64,000 bases of DNA, taken from the NCBI RefSeq assembly GCF_932526225.1, contig NC_064038.1, forward strand, positions 8,369,070 through 8,433,069, given 5' to 3'. Source of the DNA: Nematostella vectensis. Taxonomy: Eukaryota > Cnidaria > Anthozoa > Actiniaria > Edwardsiidae. Below are positions 36,084 to 47,400 of this stretch, piece by piece. Under the pieces are notes generated by a model that was not told the DNA's origin, searched no databases, and saw nothing but the letters and a program-made list of their open reading frames with translations. Position 1 is the first letter of the stretch. Each line of letters begins with the position of its first letter. The position numbers were made by a program, and so were the translations under genes.

Positions 36084-39000
36084 TTATTCTTTTAGGCATT
36101 CAAATCTTTTTCTTGTGCAGTCAAAAATATATTTTGCAGTTTCCCTGTTAATGATCTCGTTTCTTTGATCCATGGTAATAATAAAAAGGAAAGCTCTTTC
36201 AGATGTCATTGCATTTAAGTTGATATTAGTTTTGTCTTTGATAACACTATAGTATGCCTTTCTAATCGCGTTGTATGTAGGGCATTTTACAAGAAAGTGT
36301 TCTTCGTTTTCTATTCCATTTTTGCAAATCGTGCACCTCCTCTCATTTGGGGGCACATATGGTTTGGCATGTCTACCTGTTTCGATGGCCAAATTATGAT
36401 TGCTTAGTCTTAATTTTGTGACGGCAATTCTGTGTTGTACATTATTAATTTGGGTAAGATATTTTTCAAGTTCGTAGACCACCTTGAAGGTCCTGAAAGT
36501 TCGCAATTTATTCTTTTGGCGTGGGTCTCTTCTACTATCATTGTGAATCTCACTTAGCCACACCTGTCGCTCGATATCTTCAAAGCGCATCTTTATTAAA
36601 TTTATAGACGTGTTTGGGGCATCAAGCCATATATAGCCCAAGCCTGCTCGATCTAAAATGTTTTTCAGTTTGTGCACCCAAGTTACCTTGCTGTTATTTT
36701 CTAAAGAATCTAGGAAAGCCAACACAGCAAGTTTACTGTGGTCAGAATTTATCATTTTTTGCCAATATTTTATTGCTCTACATTTGGCTTTTAAACGCAT
36801 TGGAAATCTACCGACCTCGGATCTACATGCATTAGAACTGCAGTACCTGTTGACGCCTAGCAGCCAACGTATAAACCTTGTGTGTACAGATTCTATGGGG
36901 TCTTTTTCTAGTTTGTCATTGCAGTCTGTTCCCCACACCTCGCTACTATATAATAGAATTGGGGTTACAAGGGTATCAAAGAGCCTAAGTGTTAGAGTTA
37001 TTTTGTCTCTAAAGTGGTTTCCCATTTCTTTTCGAAGCTTATACAAAGCTTTTAGTCCGACCTTCTTTATTTCTTGCTTTGCTAGGCTGAAGTTCCCAAA
37101 GGTGCTAAAATGCACCCCAAGGTATTTATATGACTTGACAATGTCAACTTTACTGTTTCTGTATTTAAAGAGATAGTTGTTCATTGTTTTCCCAGAGTTA
37201 TTAAATATCATTATCTTAGTTTTTTCTAGATTAACAGTGAGTTTTGCTTCATCACAAAATTCGCTTAGTTTGTCTAAATATTTTTGTAGCCCCGTGGCAG
37301 TCTTCGAGACGATTACCAAATCGTCGGCATAAAGTAAACAACTAATAGGTCGTGAATTGAGTTCGACATCGTTGCAATTTCTTACTGTATTTAGTTCCTC
37401 GGACAAGCTGCTGAGATAAAAATTAAATAGTGTCGGGGAAATCATACATCCCTGTTTCACTCCGTTGTAACACCTAAAGGCTGGCGTTAACAGATTTCTA
37501 ATTTTGACTGAGGACTTATCATTTGTGTAAATTGATTTCAAAACTTCAAGAAATCGCCCTGTTACGCCTGAACGCTCTAGCTTATCAAAAAGTTTGTGTC
37601 TTGGTACTCTGTCGAAAGCTTTACTGAAATCAACATAACACGTAAATAGGAAGTTTTGTTTCTTTTTTGGCTTTGCTTTAACGTATTTGTCAATCAAAGA
37701 TTTTAGGATGAAAATACTATCCACTGTTCCATGCTCTTTTCTGAATCCTCCCTGCTCAGGTTTGATTATTTTTCTTTCGACAAGATAATTGTACAATCTG
37801 TTGTTCATTATGGATGTGAAAACTTTTCCTAGTGACGAGAGTAAGGTAATACCTCTAAAATTTTCCGGTTTACTAGGATCTCCTTTTTTCAGGATCGGTA
37901 CTATCAGACCATAACTCCAGCTAGATGGGTATTCCCCACTATTCAAAATTTTATTAAACAAAATTTGTAATGGCTTTTTCAGAGTTTCTTCGCCGCACTT
38001 TAATACTTCGTTTAAAATATTATCAGCGCCGGGTGCTTTACCCGTTTTTAGACTTTTTATGGCGTTAGTTATTTCGAGTTCCGTGAATTCGTGATCCAAT
38101 GGCCCTTGCCTATTGTTTATTCGCGTTTTTTCTACTTCTTCCATTGTATTTTGTGATTCTATTGTCGCGTTTAATTGTTCGAAGTGCTGATGAAAAACAG
38201 CAGCTTCTTCGGGTCTAATTTGATGTGATTGTTTATGTGTATTGCTGTTGAAAATCCTATTTATTTGTTTCCAAGTGTTTTTAGAGTTTCTGAAATCGAT
38301 ACTGTTTACTATATTATTATAATGCGTATACTTTTTCCGCCTACAGAGTTTTTTAAAAGACTTCTTTTTTTCCTTCAAGACGGCTCCTAGCTCGCGTTGG
38401 TCAGGCTGCTTTGAAAGTAATTTGCCTAGTGAGCGTAAATTTTCTTTTTCATTTTTACATTCCTTGTCGAACCACATTTTGTTAACGCTGCTCTCTTTAA
38501 TGTCATTGTTTTGGTAGCGCAGTCCTGCGTTTTCGCATGCGGATAAGAGCGTTTCTGTAAAAAGATCTACTGATGTGTCTACGCAATTATTATTTAAAGC
38601 CGCATTTAAATTTGTTTGCACTTCTTCGGACTCGAACAATAGCTTTGACTCGCTACTGATCTCGTTATTCCAGCGCAATCTTTTGAGCTCACTTAGTTGT
38701 ACGTTTTCTGAATTATCCTTTTGTTTAAATGTAAATTTCAGGTTTAGACTGCATGAAAGCGAACAGTGATCAGTCAGGTGTGGCTCAAGCGGATTCACAA
38801 TGAAATAATCAACAATGTCTAAACTTTCATTATTTACAATTATGTAATCAACAACGCTGCTTCCGTTGTATCGAAAGCAGGTTTTCTTACCTTCAAGGTC
38901 ACCTACTACTCTGCCGTTCAAAATTCGCATATTGAGTGCAGTGCACGTTTCTATTAAATTTCTTCCTCGGCTGTCAATCACCTTAGAGTCTTGTGAATTT

Positions 39001-39179
39001 CTATTATTTGGAATATCAATTTGGTAATCTTTTGGTAGACCCATAAATTCGTCATTTTGTTCATCATCCAGAGCAAATTCTTGCAAAATACCCGTTCTTG
39101 CATTAAAGTCCCCTTGGATAATGACATCCCCCTTTAGAGAGAGCCTTAATATTTCAAATTCAAGTTCTTCGATTTCAAG
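36084..39179 (-). CDS. LINE 2 endonuclease (partial) and reverse transcriptase
   Basis: Minus-strand frame of about 1,030 codons with no internal stop, ending TAA at 36,084. It starts inside an apurinic-type endonuclease: IIQGDFNARTG near 39.11 kb, then SSVVDYIIVN and LTDHCSLSC, which give the GDFN, D-Y and D-H catalytic blocks. The RT follows with NFRGITLLSSLGKVF, GFRKEHGTVDSIF, YVDFSKAFDRVP (near 37.63 kb), VKQGCMISPTLFN and YADD (near 37.33 kb). The C-terminal finger is CTICKNGIENEEHFLVKC. Motifs are intact, so the insertion is young, but the first part of the endonuclease and any ORF1 are missing. Confidence 0.92.
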   Translation of the reverse strand, partial: LEIEELEFEILRLSLKGDVIIQGDFNARTGILQEFALDDEQNDEFMGLPKDYQIDIPNNRNSQDSKVIDSRGRNLIETCTALNMRILNGRVVGDLEGKKTCFRYNGSSVVDYIIVNNESLDIVDYFIVNPLEPHLTDHCSLSCSLNLKFTFKQKDNSENVQLSELKRLRWNNEISSESKLLFESEEVQTNLNAALNNNCVDTSVDLFTETLLSACENAGLRYQNNDIKESSVNKMWFDKECKNEKENLRSLGKLLSKQPDQRELGAVLKEKKKSFKKLCRRKKYTHYNNIVNSIDFRNSKNTWKQINRIFNSNTHKQSHQIRPEEAAVFHQHFEQLNATIESQNTMEEVEKTRINNRQGPLDHEFTELEITNAIKSLKTGKAPGADNILNEVLKCGEETLKKPLQILFNKILNSGEYPSSWSYGLIVPILKKGDPSKPENFRGITLLSSLGKVFTSIMNNRLYNYLVERKIIKPEQGGFRKEHGTVDSIFILKSLIDKYVKAKPKKKQNFLFTCYVDFSKAFDRVPRHKLFDKLERSGVTGRFLEVLKSIYTNDKSSVKIRNLLTPAFRCYNGVKQGCMISPTLFNFYLSSLSEELNTVRNCNDVELNSRPISCLLYADDLVIVSKTATGLQKYLDKLSEFCDEAKLTVNLEKTKIMIFNNSGKTMNNYLFKYRNSKVDIVKSYKYLGVHFSTFGNFSLAKQEIKKVGLKALYKLRKEMGNHFRDKITLTLRLFDTLVTPILLYSSEVWGTDCNDKLEKDPIESVHTRFIRWLLGVNRYCSSNACRSEVGRFPMRLKAKCRAIKYWQKMINSDHSKLAVLAFLDSLENNSKVTWVHKLKNILDRAGLGYIWLDAPNTSINLIKMRFEDIERQVWLSEIHNDSRRDPRQKNKLRTFRTFKVVYELEKYLTQINNVQHRIAVTKLRLSNHNLAIETGRHAKPYVPPNERRCTICKNGIENEEHFLVKCPTYNAIRKAYYSVIKDKTNINLNAMTSERAFLFIITMDQRNEIINRETAKYIFDCTRKRFECLKE

Positions 39180-39208
39180 TCAAATTCAAGTCAAATTCAA
39201 GTTCTTCG
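39166..39208 (-). repeat. Short direct repeats at the LINE 2 5' junction
   Basis: TTCAAGTTCTTCGATT occurs twice, with TCAAATTCAAG repeats between. This looks like filler made when the 5' end was joined, a common result of incomplete target-primed reverse transcription. Confidence 0.6.
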
Positions 39209-40178
39209 ATTGATACAGAGACATTAAGGGGGGAGGGGGGGTTGATACAGAGACATTAAGGGGGGAGGGGGGATTGATACAGAGACATTAAGGGGGGGGG
39301 GTTGATACAGAGACATTAAGGGGGGAGGGGGGATTGATACAGAGACATTAAGGGGGGAGGGGGGATTGATACAGAGACATTAAGGGGGGAGGGGGGGTTG
39401 ATACAGAGACATTAAGGGGGGAGGGGGGATTGATACAGAGACATTAAGGGGGGAGGGGGGATTGATACAGAGACATTAAGGGGGGAGGGGGGTTGATACA
39501 GAGACATTAAGGGGGGAGGGGGGATTGATACAGAGACATTAAGGGGGGGGGGTTGATACAGAGACATTAAGGGGGGAGGGGGGATTGATACAGAGACATT
39601 AAGGGGGGAGGGGGGGTTGATACAGAGACATTAAGGGGGGAGGGGGGATTGATACAGAGACATTAAGGGGGGGGGGGGGTTGATACAGAGACATTAAGGG
39701 GGGAGGGGGGATTGATACAGAGACATTAAGGGGGGAGGGGGGGTTGATACAGAGACATTAAGGGGGGAGGGGGGGTTGATACAGAGACATTAAGGGGGGA
39801 GGGGGGTTGATACAGAGACATTAAGGGGGGAGGGGGGGTTGATACAGAGACATTAAGGGGGGAGGGGGGGTTGATACAGAGACATTAAGGGGGGAGGGGG
39901 ATTGATACAGAGACATTAAGGGGGGAGGAGGGGTTGATACAGAGACATTAAGGGGGGAGGGGGGGTTGATACAGAGACATTAAGGGGGGAGGGGGGGTTG
40001 ATACAGAGACATTAAGGGGGGGAGGGGGGGGATTGATACAGAGACATTAAGGGGGGAGGGGGGGTTGATACAGAGACATTAAGGGGGGAGGGGGGGTTGA
40101 TACAGAGACATTAAGGGGGGAGGGGGGTTGATACAGAGACATTAAGGGGGGAGGAGGGGGGTTGACATTAAGGGGGGA
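39209..40178. repeat. G-rich satellite, right block
   Basis: About 30 more units of the same satellite, more homogeneous than the middle block, ending at GGGGACACAGCCCGTG. Confidence 0.95.
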
Positions 40179-40179
40179 G

Positions 40180-41409
40180 GGGACACAGCCCGTGTCCCAA
40201 CTGGTCATTTCCTTTTAATTTTAAATAGAAATGCCCACTCCATGCCCTCTAGCCGGTATGTCACTGAAAAGGCAGACCAAAACAATGTCAGCGTCATTTC
40301 TCACTTTGTCGTTGCAGCGATATATGTTCTTTAACAATTTCCAAACCTTGTGGGATAGGAATGAGCCAACACAATTATATTACCTTATGTTATTGCTTTT
40401 ACAACGACACCTTTTTTATTTTACAACTATTAAAGTTCATGCGAAGTTTTAAAATTGGCCCGCGAACGAGAAACCAAACATTTAATGTTCCACTGGGTTA
40501 ACTTTCGAATTTTAAAACATTCCAGCTAAGACTTTGACTTAACGGAAAATTAGCTATTGTTTGTATGTAGATGGCTGAAATAACAGAATCCTTTGATGTC
40601 CCCTACAGATGTATCCGCCTGGTGTTTGTTTAGCAAACGTTTTGATGTGTTAAAACACTTTATGCGGCGAACTTTCTAAAATTACCTTTTTGATTATTTA
40701 TCTAGATCGAGCAATACATTACCAAGGTTTCGAAACTGCTCAATTAGAAACGGGAATCTTCCTAACTAAATCAATTTTTATTATTGGCTGTCGGTCTAGG
40801 GGGCATGGGAACGATTGGTTAAGGGGGTTAGAATCCATATGCACTCTTTTGCAGTTCAAAATAAATGTCGATTTTCATCAAAATGAACAAATTAATTGCG
40901 AATAGGTCTCTTATCCCAGACCGTAAATTATGGGCGCCGCACGACTTAGAAAGCCGAAAAGATAATTGAAGATGAAAATCTTTTTATTAATTTCCTTTAA
41001 AGGTTAAAGTTTCCTTTAACACACACAGACGCTCTAGAGCTTTTCGCTTTAAAAGACGACGGACAATCTGCGGTTTTTAACCCCGGAAGACTGAACGAAA
41101 GGGATTATTTTAAGAACGAGACAGTACTTGTTTTGGGGGCAGAGTAAAAGGTTTCCACTCTAGTTCGAAAAGTGATTTTGCTGACTTGAAAATCGTTATC
41201 GCTTTTTCAAGCTCAAGATCCGAAGAATAAGATAAGATTCAAAGACGAGATACAATTCTGTAAGCGCCCCAAATCAATACATCTTTTCATCTTGTTCAGC
41301 GGTCCACTTGACAAGGCGGCAAGCAGGTGCTCAGGTGTCCTTTGTGAAGACTTCGTCACTAAGTCATATTTTATGCCTGGTTCTTGGTTTTGCTGATTTG
41401 AGTGCAGCA
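40180..41409. other. Intergenic and upstream region of the GPCR
   Basis: No exon or repeat recognised. An AG-rich start context and a possible 5'UTR precede the receptor ATG at 41,410. In-frame codons extend upstream to 41,308, but only with a TTG start. Confidence 0.4.
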
Positions 41410-42753
41410 ATGAACATTTCAACTGGTGGAACAGCTTTGCCAATAAACGTAGAATTGCTTAAGACCGTCTTTGTCAGCGAGGCATGTTTGATAACATGTG
41501 CCAATCTTCTGGCCCTGGTTGTGTTTCTCCGAAAGTCTTTCCGAGTCAAGAAATCCACCTATTTTCTGCTGAGTATGACTGTTGCGGACTTTCAGGTTGG
41601 CCTAACATTTCTCATAAATTGTTTGGGTCTGGCCAGCAGGTTTGCATTCACATGGTCCAATTTTGCATCGTTTGTATCCCTTTTCTCGTTAGTTTTTATT
41701 GCCTTAGAGAGAACATATGCCGTTTTCCTTCCTTTCAGTCATCGCTCGTCCCAAACCAGAAGTTACCTGATATGCATTGCCTTGCTGTGGGCACTTTCAT
41801 TTGCGATCTACTTTCTGCCTTCTCACCTTCTTCCACCATTTGCTGAGAGCTCCCTCCTGTTCTTCAGATGGTCGATAGTATCAGGGGCTTCCCTTTGCCT
41901 TGCTGTTATAACTATCTGCTATATTTCCATCTGGATCAAGATGAGATTCGGGAAAAGATTCGATGACGAGCAAGCCTCCAGGAACAATGCTAAGCTTGCC
42001 AAAACATTGTGCATTGTGACCTTCACCACTGTCGGGTGTTTTCTTCCTATTGTGGTCATGCTCTCATGCAATTGCTATCATCCTATTTATTTTCCGATTA
42101 TGGATTTTTTCATTTTCAGTAATTCATTCTGGAATGTATTACTGTATACAATTCGCATACCAGAATTCAGAAAAGAGTTGCGTGACATCGTTAAACTTTG
42201 TGCATCTTGCAACACGTGTGCACACCCAAGATGTTGCCGGCAAAACCGAGCACATAATCAACTGTATGCAAGAACAGGAGCTAATCAGGTCCCAACTGTT
42301 ATATGTTATTCCAACGAAATAGCAACCAATGCCGAAAGTGAGATAGCTATGTCTTCCAACCAGCCCAGGAAGTTAACACACGAAAAGCTCAGAGTTAAAA
42401 GTGACGGAAAGAATTCAAACGAGCAGTCCAATATTGATAATGACAGGAAGTTGTCACGCAACCAGCTCAATGCTGAAAGTTCCGGACAGATGTCACGCGA
42501 GGAGTCAAATAATGGTGGAAAGCTTTCGAAAGAAATGCCTTATGTTAAAAGTTACGGAAAGGTATCACGGGAACAGCCCAATATTGAAAGTGACGGAAAG
42601 AACTCATCCGACAACCTCAAGACTGAAAGTGCCAGGAAGATGTCACGTGACCAGATCGGCGTTGTAAATGACGAAAAGTCACGTGAACAGCAAAACGTCG
42701 AAAGTGACGGCAAAATGTCACAAGGCAGCCATATGTTGAAAGTGACGGAATAA
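41410..42753 (+). CDS. Orphan rhodopsin-class GPCR with repeat-coded tail
   Basis: Intronless, 447 residues from ATG (gcagcaATG, the first ATG in frame) to TAA. Seven hydrophobic segments: TM1 about 17-40, TM2 51-72 (Asp60, the sodium-site Asp), TM3 82-104 ending E100-R101-T102 in place of E/DRY, TM4 118-137 (Trp127), TM5 156-178, TM6 201-220 with FLP at 211-213 (the toggle Trp of CWxP is absent), TM7 228-247 with NVLLY in place of NPxxY. There is no Cys at the top of TM3, so the usual loop disulfide is missing, as in the melanocortin/adenosine/lipid receptor cluster; that placement is a guess. A Cys cluster (264-276) may be palmitoylated. From about residue 325 the tail is a 13-residue repeat (GKMSREQPNIESD type), rich in Ser and charged residues. 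Ligand unknown. Confidence 0.85.
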   Translation: MNISTGGTALPINVELLKTVFVSEACLITCANLLALVVFLRKSFRVKKSTYFLLSMTVADFQVGLTFLINCLGLASRFAFTWSNFASFVSLFSLVFIALERTYAVFLPFSHRSSQTRSYLICIALLWALSFAIYFLPSHLLPPFAESSLLFFRWSIVSGASLCLAVITICYISIWIKMRFGKRFDDEQASRNNAKLAKTLCIVTFTTVGCFLPIVVMLSCNCYHPIYFPIMDFFIFSNSFWNVLLYTIRIPEFRKELRDIVKLCASCNTCAHPRCCRQNRAHNQLYARTGANQVPTVICYSNEIATNAESEIAMSSNQPRKLTHEKLRVKSDGKNSNEQSNIDNDRKLSRNQLNAESSGQMSREESNNGGKLSKEMPYVKSYGKVSREQPNIESDGKNSSDNLKTESARKMSRDQIGVVNDEKSREQQNVESDGKMSQGSHMLKVTE

Positions 42754-43440
42754 CATCAAGCCAACAGCCAAACGTTGAAAGTGACTGAAAGACATCACAC
42801 CAACAGCCAAACGTTGAAAGTGACGGGAAAATGTCACGAAAACAGCCAACCGTTGAAAGTGACGAAAAATGTCACGCGAGCAGCCAAATGTTTAAAGCGA
42901 CGGAAAAATGTTGCGCGACCAGGTTGATGTTGAAAATGACGGAATAACATCAAGCCAACAGCCAAACGTTGAAAGTGACGGGAAAATGTCACGAAAACAG
43001 CCAACCGTTGAAAGTGACGGAAAAATGTCACGCGAGCAGCCAAATGTTTAAAGCGACGGAAAAATGTTGCGCGACCAGGTCGATGTTGGAAATGACGGAA
43101 TAACATCAAGCCAACAGCCAAACGTTGAAAGTGACTGAAAGACATCACACCAACAGCCAAACGTTGAAAGTGACTGAAAGACATCACACCAACAGCCAAA
43201 CGTTGAAAGTGACGGGAAAATGTCACGTAAACAGCCAACCGTAGAAAGTGACGGAAAAATGTCACGCGAGCAGCCAAATGTTTAAAGCGACGGAAAAATG
43301 TCATCCGACCAGTTCATGTTGAAAGTGACAGAAGGATGTCACGCGAAAAGCCAAACAACGAAAGTGACTGGAAAATGTCACGCGAGCAGCCAAATGTTTA
43401 AAGCGACGGAAAGACATCACGCGAACAGTTCATGGCATTA
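42390..43440 (+). repeat. 39 bp minisatellite across the GPCR tail and 3' flank
   Basis: Unit like GAAAGTGACGGAAAAATGTC plus ACGCGAGCAGCCAAATGTT. About nine units encode the receptor tail. Some 17 more follow the stop codon, many with GCGAGCAGCCAAATGTTTAA, where the extra T makes a stop. At 42,718-42,735 the coding unit loses two bases (TCACAAGGCAGCC), shifting frame into TAA at 42,751. Confidence 0.85.
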
Positions 43441-43444
43441 ATTA

Positions 43445-44470
43445 AGATGTCACGCCAAAATTGACCCTGAGATAATATTCATGTCGTTTACCTAGCTTTT
43501 CGTGCCCCACCTACGCCTTCTATTCTGGACAGATTTCAGCATAAAAACTTCAACATCAAATATTTGTGTGATAGTATTATAATTTTTATTAAGTTAAGGA
43601 TACGTTTCCGCATAAGCCCCGATTACCTGTTAACTTAAGCAGAAGTAGGCTCTATTTGCTAAACGATCACTTTCACTTAGCCAGGTCTAAGCATTCACGA
43701 GACTTACAATTAGTTCTGACTTATCATCATGGTTTAACATCGGGGGCGATTAAATATGGTATCAAGCTGAAATGCGATGCCAAAAAGGGCGCATATTAGT
43801 TTTCCAGACAAATTTTAAATTAAATCGTGCCTCAAATAACCAAATGTAAATACTTTGCGGTCAGCGGCAAAGCAGGTGAATATCATCATAACCAGACCTT
43901 ATCATATCCCATGTTTGTAATATACATGATTAATATCAAAAGAGAGGAAACGGTAGTTGTATTCTGTCGTGTATTTTTTTAATCACATGATAGATTAAAG
44001 ATGTAGTAATAAGTGTGGATCCCAATTTAGCCTCTTAGAGTGGCCGACTTAGGAAGGTGCAAACATAAATCAGGACCGTAGCCAGGCTTTTGGGCTGCGG
44101 GGTTGTTGACCAATCCAGTTGACCATTTTGTGGTGTTAGTGTGTGTGTGTGGGGGGGGGGAGGGGGGCTAGGTGAGCGCATAATAGAGAGCAGTCTCTGG
44201 AGGCCTGTCGGGCATTAACTTGTTTCAGTTTTTTTCCTATTTCGCCTACATAAATTATTAAAATAAAATAAAACATGCAGGCTAACTTAGCCTCCCTCCT
44301 AGGCGTTTTTAGGCAGGCGTCGCTCGCTCGCTCGCTCGCTCCCCCACCCACCCCCCGGAATGAGCGAGGCCTTCTAACTAAAATGGTTTCTAAATAAATA
44401 TCACAACTCAGCGTAACATAAAACACCCTATTATAAAAGGCCACGCCCAAGTGAAATCATTTGCCCGAAC
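43445..44470. other. Intergenic between GPCR and snurportin
   Basis: No coding signal. Contains a GT/G-rich patch at about 44,139-44,167, a short (GCTC)n tract at 44,321-44,341 and, at 44,085, GGACCGTAGCCAGG, reminiscent of the left end of the MITE at 59,145. Confidence 0.4.
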
Positions 44471-44472
44471 CT

Positions 44473-47400
44473 TTACGCCATGTCGGCAATCTTCTCCTCT
44501 CCTGGAGCTTCATCGGGAACCTCTACTTCCATATCTCCTAATTTCTTTTTCCTTCGATTTTTTCGTCTACGTCCACTACTCTGATCAATCTCCATTTCAA
44601 GTCCTCCCTCCATGATCCCATTCCCGTTTTGTTCAACTTGTTTAAATCCCTTACTTTTCCGATCCTTTTTTCCTTCCGTTTCCATTTTCATAAGAGCGTT
44701 CTTTTCGCTTTTTAAGAGCGCCGCATGTTCCCTCTCCTCCAAAGTCTTATCGTCCGTAGTATCTTCCAAGTCTTTGTTTGCTTTGAGTAAGGTGAGCTTA
44801 TTTACTGATGGCGCGCTCGCTATGATTTCTGGGGACACAGGTATTCCAAGAATTTCGGGGAGCATGTAGGGCTTGAGCCAGCCGACCAGCGGTGTACGCC
44901 CCTGTGAGTAATGCGTGCGCTTATGGAAGAACAGCAGTCCATCAACCTACAAGAGCAGAGTATAATTAAAATAATGTCGATCACCCACTCCTTTGTTATT
45001 GTTAATCATTGGGAATACAGCGATTTTTCCGCAAGGAAATTTCAAAATAATAATCTACGAATGAAGCCTGATCTGTTATTGACGATATTCGATTGAAAAT
45101 ATCTTGGTTACTTGCTTGAATTAGCCGATGGAAATGGATGCTTTGTGTTGCTCGCCATTGAGCGAGAGCATAAAATGGTGGCGTGATTGGCCTTCTTTAA
45201 AGACAGAGGTCACACGACATATCAACGTTACCCAAATGATATGCTGAAGGTAGAGGGATTCTTATCGTATCTTCCTCATCTTCTTGGAAGAGTCCACATC
45301 CCCCTCCTTGTGGTGTCGTGCTAGCTGGTATGCTGGCAGAAAGCTTCTGTAACGTGCGTTATCACGTTTTCCATCAAAATAGACAAAGGTTTAGAAATAA
45401 TCTGATACAAGCGGTTATGCAGCCAGTTGCAAGCGAAGTTTTTAGTGGGATACGGCGATATCTCAATATACTCAGGTGAAAGGCCAAAGAAACCCCCCCC
45501 CCCCTCAGAAAAAAAAACAGAAACAAAACAAAAAACATAAAGAGATTCCCAGGCTAGCTTTCGTCTTTTTTATCATGGATTGTGGAGTACAGTGAACATC
45601 CGCGAGGGCAGCCTACCTGAACATCAAACGGACTTGTCTTGATGTATATATAAATAAAACTAGAAGTTCCCGTGGAGAAGTGCTCGAGCTCATAGATTGG
45701 TTGGTCATTCAATTGCAAGGGTCAAATCTATATTTTTTTAGATTTGTGTGGGGGCAGTTCGCACATTTTCCATAAGCCAGATTTCTTTGCAGCCACTGTC
45801 TTGGCTGATCACTAACCCTTTGTTTCATGGTTTCTCTGTTTTTTTTTTTTATAAGAGATAAGGAACAAAAAAAAATTGCTTGTAGTCTTATTTTATTAAA
45901 CAAAAGGAGTTATTTAATTGAAGGCATTATCTGTCTAAAAGGTAAAGGTGAAGTCTGATAACCATAACAGAAAATCTGATTAGCTGTGGACGGGATGTGT
46001 AGTCATGGATATTATGGAAAATCAGTATATTTAAAAATACTTCTTTTTGTGGTTGAGTGGGAGGGGCACAAACCGTGTGCCCATCCCGAGCTGCATGCCT
46101 GTACATACGCAGTAAGCTATTTGGGTTTAAGTGGTTGCCATGATAATAGCTACTGAAAAGATTACTGCTCATGTATTAAAATATAGTGTACTACACAGAA
46201 TATATGATCTCCTGCTTCTCCCTAACAATAGCTTCTGCATGTAAGTACACTGCAGTATTCACTGGAGCCCACTGTTTTCTAAAGAATCTCTGTGTCTCCT
46301 CTGTGCCTGTGTTTTCCTTGGTTTAATTCAATCAATTTTGTTTTATTTCTTGTGCAATGATTTGCAATGATAGTAGTTCTGGACTGGACATTGCTGTGGA
46401 AAAACAGACTCAAAATAAAAAATACTGCGAAGCCAGTATCGAATAAAAAAAATTAATGTCTGATATGAGAAGCGGGGAAGAGAAATGAGATTTCTACTGA
46501 ATGCTTATATATTTACCCGTCATTTTAGGAATTTGGTTGGTTTGTCTTCCCTTAATTAAGTTATTCCGCTCAGTTGCATTTATAAACAAAGCACAATCTT
46601 CAGGCAATGGGATTTGGGCTGTTTGAATACCTTTCGCTCTGCCCTTAGGTGAGGGGCTTGTTTGATTATCCGCTTCAAGTTAATCGGTTCTTTCAGCTAT
46701 TTTATTATCAAATGACAAACTTCGAAAGTTATGATAAGCAAACCACGTAAATCATCGGATCATAAGTCGTCATACTTACCAAATAATTCTTTGGTTTCGC
46801 CGTCGTATTCGCGGTGTAAATCGAAGGAGCTTTCAACATCATCGTAAACACAGAGCACGTGCGAAAAGTCATGGCCGCTTTTGTATCGCCTTGTATCGCT
46901 GACTGCCAAAGGGAGCCCAAATCTTGGTTCAGACAGACAGACACCGTCCAAATCGAAGCTGGAGAGGCAACTAATGCAGACTACTAATTGCGCATCGGGG
47001 GAGAGGACGGGAGATTTCGTTCCAAGATGGCGGCAGCTAGTTCCACAGGAAACCCAAATCGACACGATTATCTAAATAAGTGTTGCTCTAGGTCGCTGCG
47101 CTCGCTCGAGCAAACACTCTTTATGTACATTCAGCTCTTACGCGGTACTTAACAGCAGATTTCGGCAACGGTTTTATGAATATAACCTTACCGAGGTCAG
47201 CGCGGCCGCCCGCGGCAGAACCGCGGTTTGCGGGCAAATCTTGGACGCGTTCGCCGCGGTTTTCGCCACGAAAAATGTTGCACTAATTTTGGGCGTCACT
47301 GTAGAGATTACAAGAACCCACAGGCTGGAATTTGTTATTTTTAAGCACCCTTTCTATAAGAACCTAATCAGCCTGTTTGGGATGAATAGGGTCGCTCAAA

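Noticed and set aside
31695-40178. CRISPR-like array
   Set aside because: Units are contiguous with no unique spacers; this is a satellite in a eukaryotic genome.
41308-41409. Longer GPCR start at 41,308
   Set aside because: It would need a TTG start; the first in-frame ATG at 41,410 leaves a normal short N-terminus before TM1.
42834-43304. 156-codon minus-strand ORF with RHFQRLAV repeats
   Set aside because: Antisense reading of the 39 bp minisatellite.
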